NCBI GenBank assembly: GCA_937900975.1
Contig: CALCPC010000903.1
Span: 1-5,997 of the forward strand
Reading direction: 5' to 3'
Source: an uncultured Paracoccaceae bacterium
GTDB lineage: Bacteria; Pseudomonadota; Alphaproteobacteria; Rhodobacterales; Rhodobacteraceae
Length of the DNA stretch: 5,997 nt
Notes under the pieces: model-generated
What the model was told of the DNA's origin: nothing
The model's database searches: none
Seen by the model: the letters and a program-made list of their open reading frames with translations, nothing else
Shown here: piece by piece, positions 5,460-5,997 of the stretch
Layout: each line of letters begins with the position of its first letter
Position numbering within the stretch: the stretch's first letter is position 1
Translations under genes and position numbers: made by a program

Positions 5460-5978
5460 ATGGACAGCGTTGAGGATGAGTGCCGCGTCACGGCGCGTCT
5501 GCGGCTGCGACCGCTGCGACGCGCGGATGCCGCCTTTATCGCGCTTTACGCCGGCGACCGTCGGGTGGCCTGGATGACCGCGTCGATCCCGCATCCCTAT
5601 CCGCCGGGCTCGGCCGAGGCTTTTGTCGACAGCACGCTGCGCACCCGCGCGCAGGTTTGGGCGATGGACCATCGCGGCTCTTCCGAGGGGGAGCTTGTGG
5701 GCCTTATCACGCTGCGCGAAACTGGCGAGATCGGCTATTGGGTCGGCGCCCCTTTCTGGTCGACGGGCTTCGCGACAGAGGCCGTGGACGCGGTGGTTAA
5801 GACCGGTCTGGCCCTGGGCCATAAGCGGCTTTCGGCACGGGTCTTTCAGGACAATCCGGCCTCGGCCCGGGTGTTGACCAAGGCCGGTTTTGCCTATCTG
5901 GGCGAAGGGACGGTCTTTAGCGTCGCGCGCAACGCCGTCGTGCCAGGCTGGCGATACCAACGGGACGGCGCGCGATGA
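5460..5978 (+). CDS. GNAT-family N-acetyltransferase (RimJ/RimL-like)
   Basis: A 172-residue cytoplasmic protein predicted to move acetyl from acetyl-CoA to an amine. The fold order is visible. TARLRLRPLRRADA (11-24) is the typical first strand and helix. GELVGLITLRE (77-87) and GEIGYWVGAPFW (89-100) form the central strands. STGFATEAVDAVV (101-113) is the acetyl-CoA-binding loop and helix of RimJ/RimL-type enzymes. NPASARVLTKAGF (132-144) is the conserved Asn-x-x-Ser-x-x-x-x-x-Lys-x-Gly-Phe motif. The substrate is unknown. A ribosomal protein is an attractive guess from context, but nothing in the sequence proves it. AAGGAG lies six bases before the ATG. The stop overlaps the obgE start as ATGA, implying translational coupling. 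Confidence 0.92.
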   Translation: MDSVEDECRVTARLRLRPLRRADAAFIALYAGDRRVAWMTASIPHPYPPGSAEAFVDSTLRTRAQVWAMDHRGSSEGELVGLITLRETGEIGYWVGAPFWSTGFATEAVDAVVKTGLALGHKRLSARVFQDNPASARVLTKAGFAYLGEGTVFSVARNAVVPGWRYQRDGAR

Positions 5979-5997
5979 AATTCCTCGACTTCGCCCG
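5975..5997 (+). CDS. obgE: GTPase ObgE/CgtA (first codons only)
   Basis: Only 23 bases lie in the window, starting at the ATG that overlaps the GNAT stop codon, and they encode MKFLDFA plus a partial codon. Obg proteins typically begin MKFLD, and obg commonly follows rplU and rpmA in bacteria, so sequence start and gene order agree. Obg is a GTPase acting in 50S assembly and stress control. The rest of the gene is out of view. Confidence 0.85.

Noticed and set aside
4236..5491. Long minus-strand frames opposite rplU and rpmA
   Set aside because: They are antisense to unmistakable ribosomal protein genes and have no domain features.

Overview
This is a GC-rich chromosomal window from an alphaproteobacterium, most likely a member of the Rhodobacterales (Rhodobacteraceae). 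The basis is gene content and order. The right end reads rplU-rpmA-GNAT-obgE with a tRNA-Ser just upstream, and the left end begins with a short-signal FadL-type porin of the kind common in that group. The protein style (Ala/Arg rich, GC-biased third positions) agrees. No lineage search could be run, so the placement is an inference. I see no phage, transposon or CRISPR features.

Left block (1-2007, minus strand): the N-terminal third of a FadL/OMPP1 outer-membrane transport protein running off the window, a family I soluble inorganic pyrophosphatase (ppa), and a ten-helix EamA/DMT inner-membrane exporter. The exporter lies 72 bp upstream of ppa with no obvious terminator between them, so they could be co-transcribed. 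A GC-rich hairpin follows ppa.

Centre block (2094-3674, plus strand): an 86-bp divergent spacer leads into three genes for predicted secreted proteins. The first is a YpfJ-like neutral zinc metallopeptidase relative in which the catalytic Glu of HExxH is replaced. The other two are small helical proteins that share a layout of signal peptide, Cys29 and Cys120/121. None of the three has a strong Shine-Dalgarno, unlike the other genes here. This cluster is the least explained part of the window.

Gap (3675-4353): about 680 bp with no gene I can support, ending at a tRNA-Ser(CGA) gene on the minus strand. A perfect 10-bp inverted repeat sits just before the 5' end of the tRNA.

Right block (4444-5997, plus strand): a promoter-like region and structured leader, then rplU (L21) and rpmA (L27), a strong intrinsic terminator, a GNAT acetyltransferase, and the first codons of obgE overlapping the GNAT stop codon. 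L21, L27 and ObgE all act in large-subunit biogenesis, so this is a ribosome-assembly operon with an acetyltransferase inserted.

The points most worth checking are the pyrophosphatase (Ala in place of the conserved second Asp of the active-site triad), the peptidase-like protein lacking its catalytic Glu, and the tandem two-cysteine secreted proteins.
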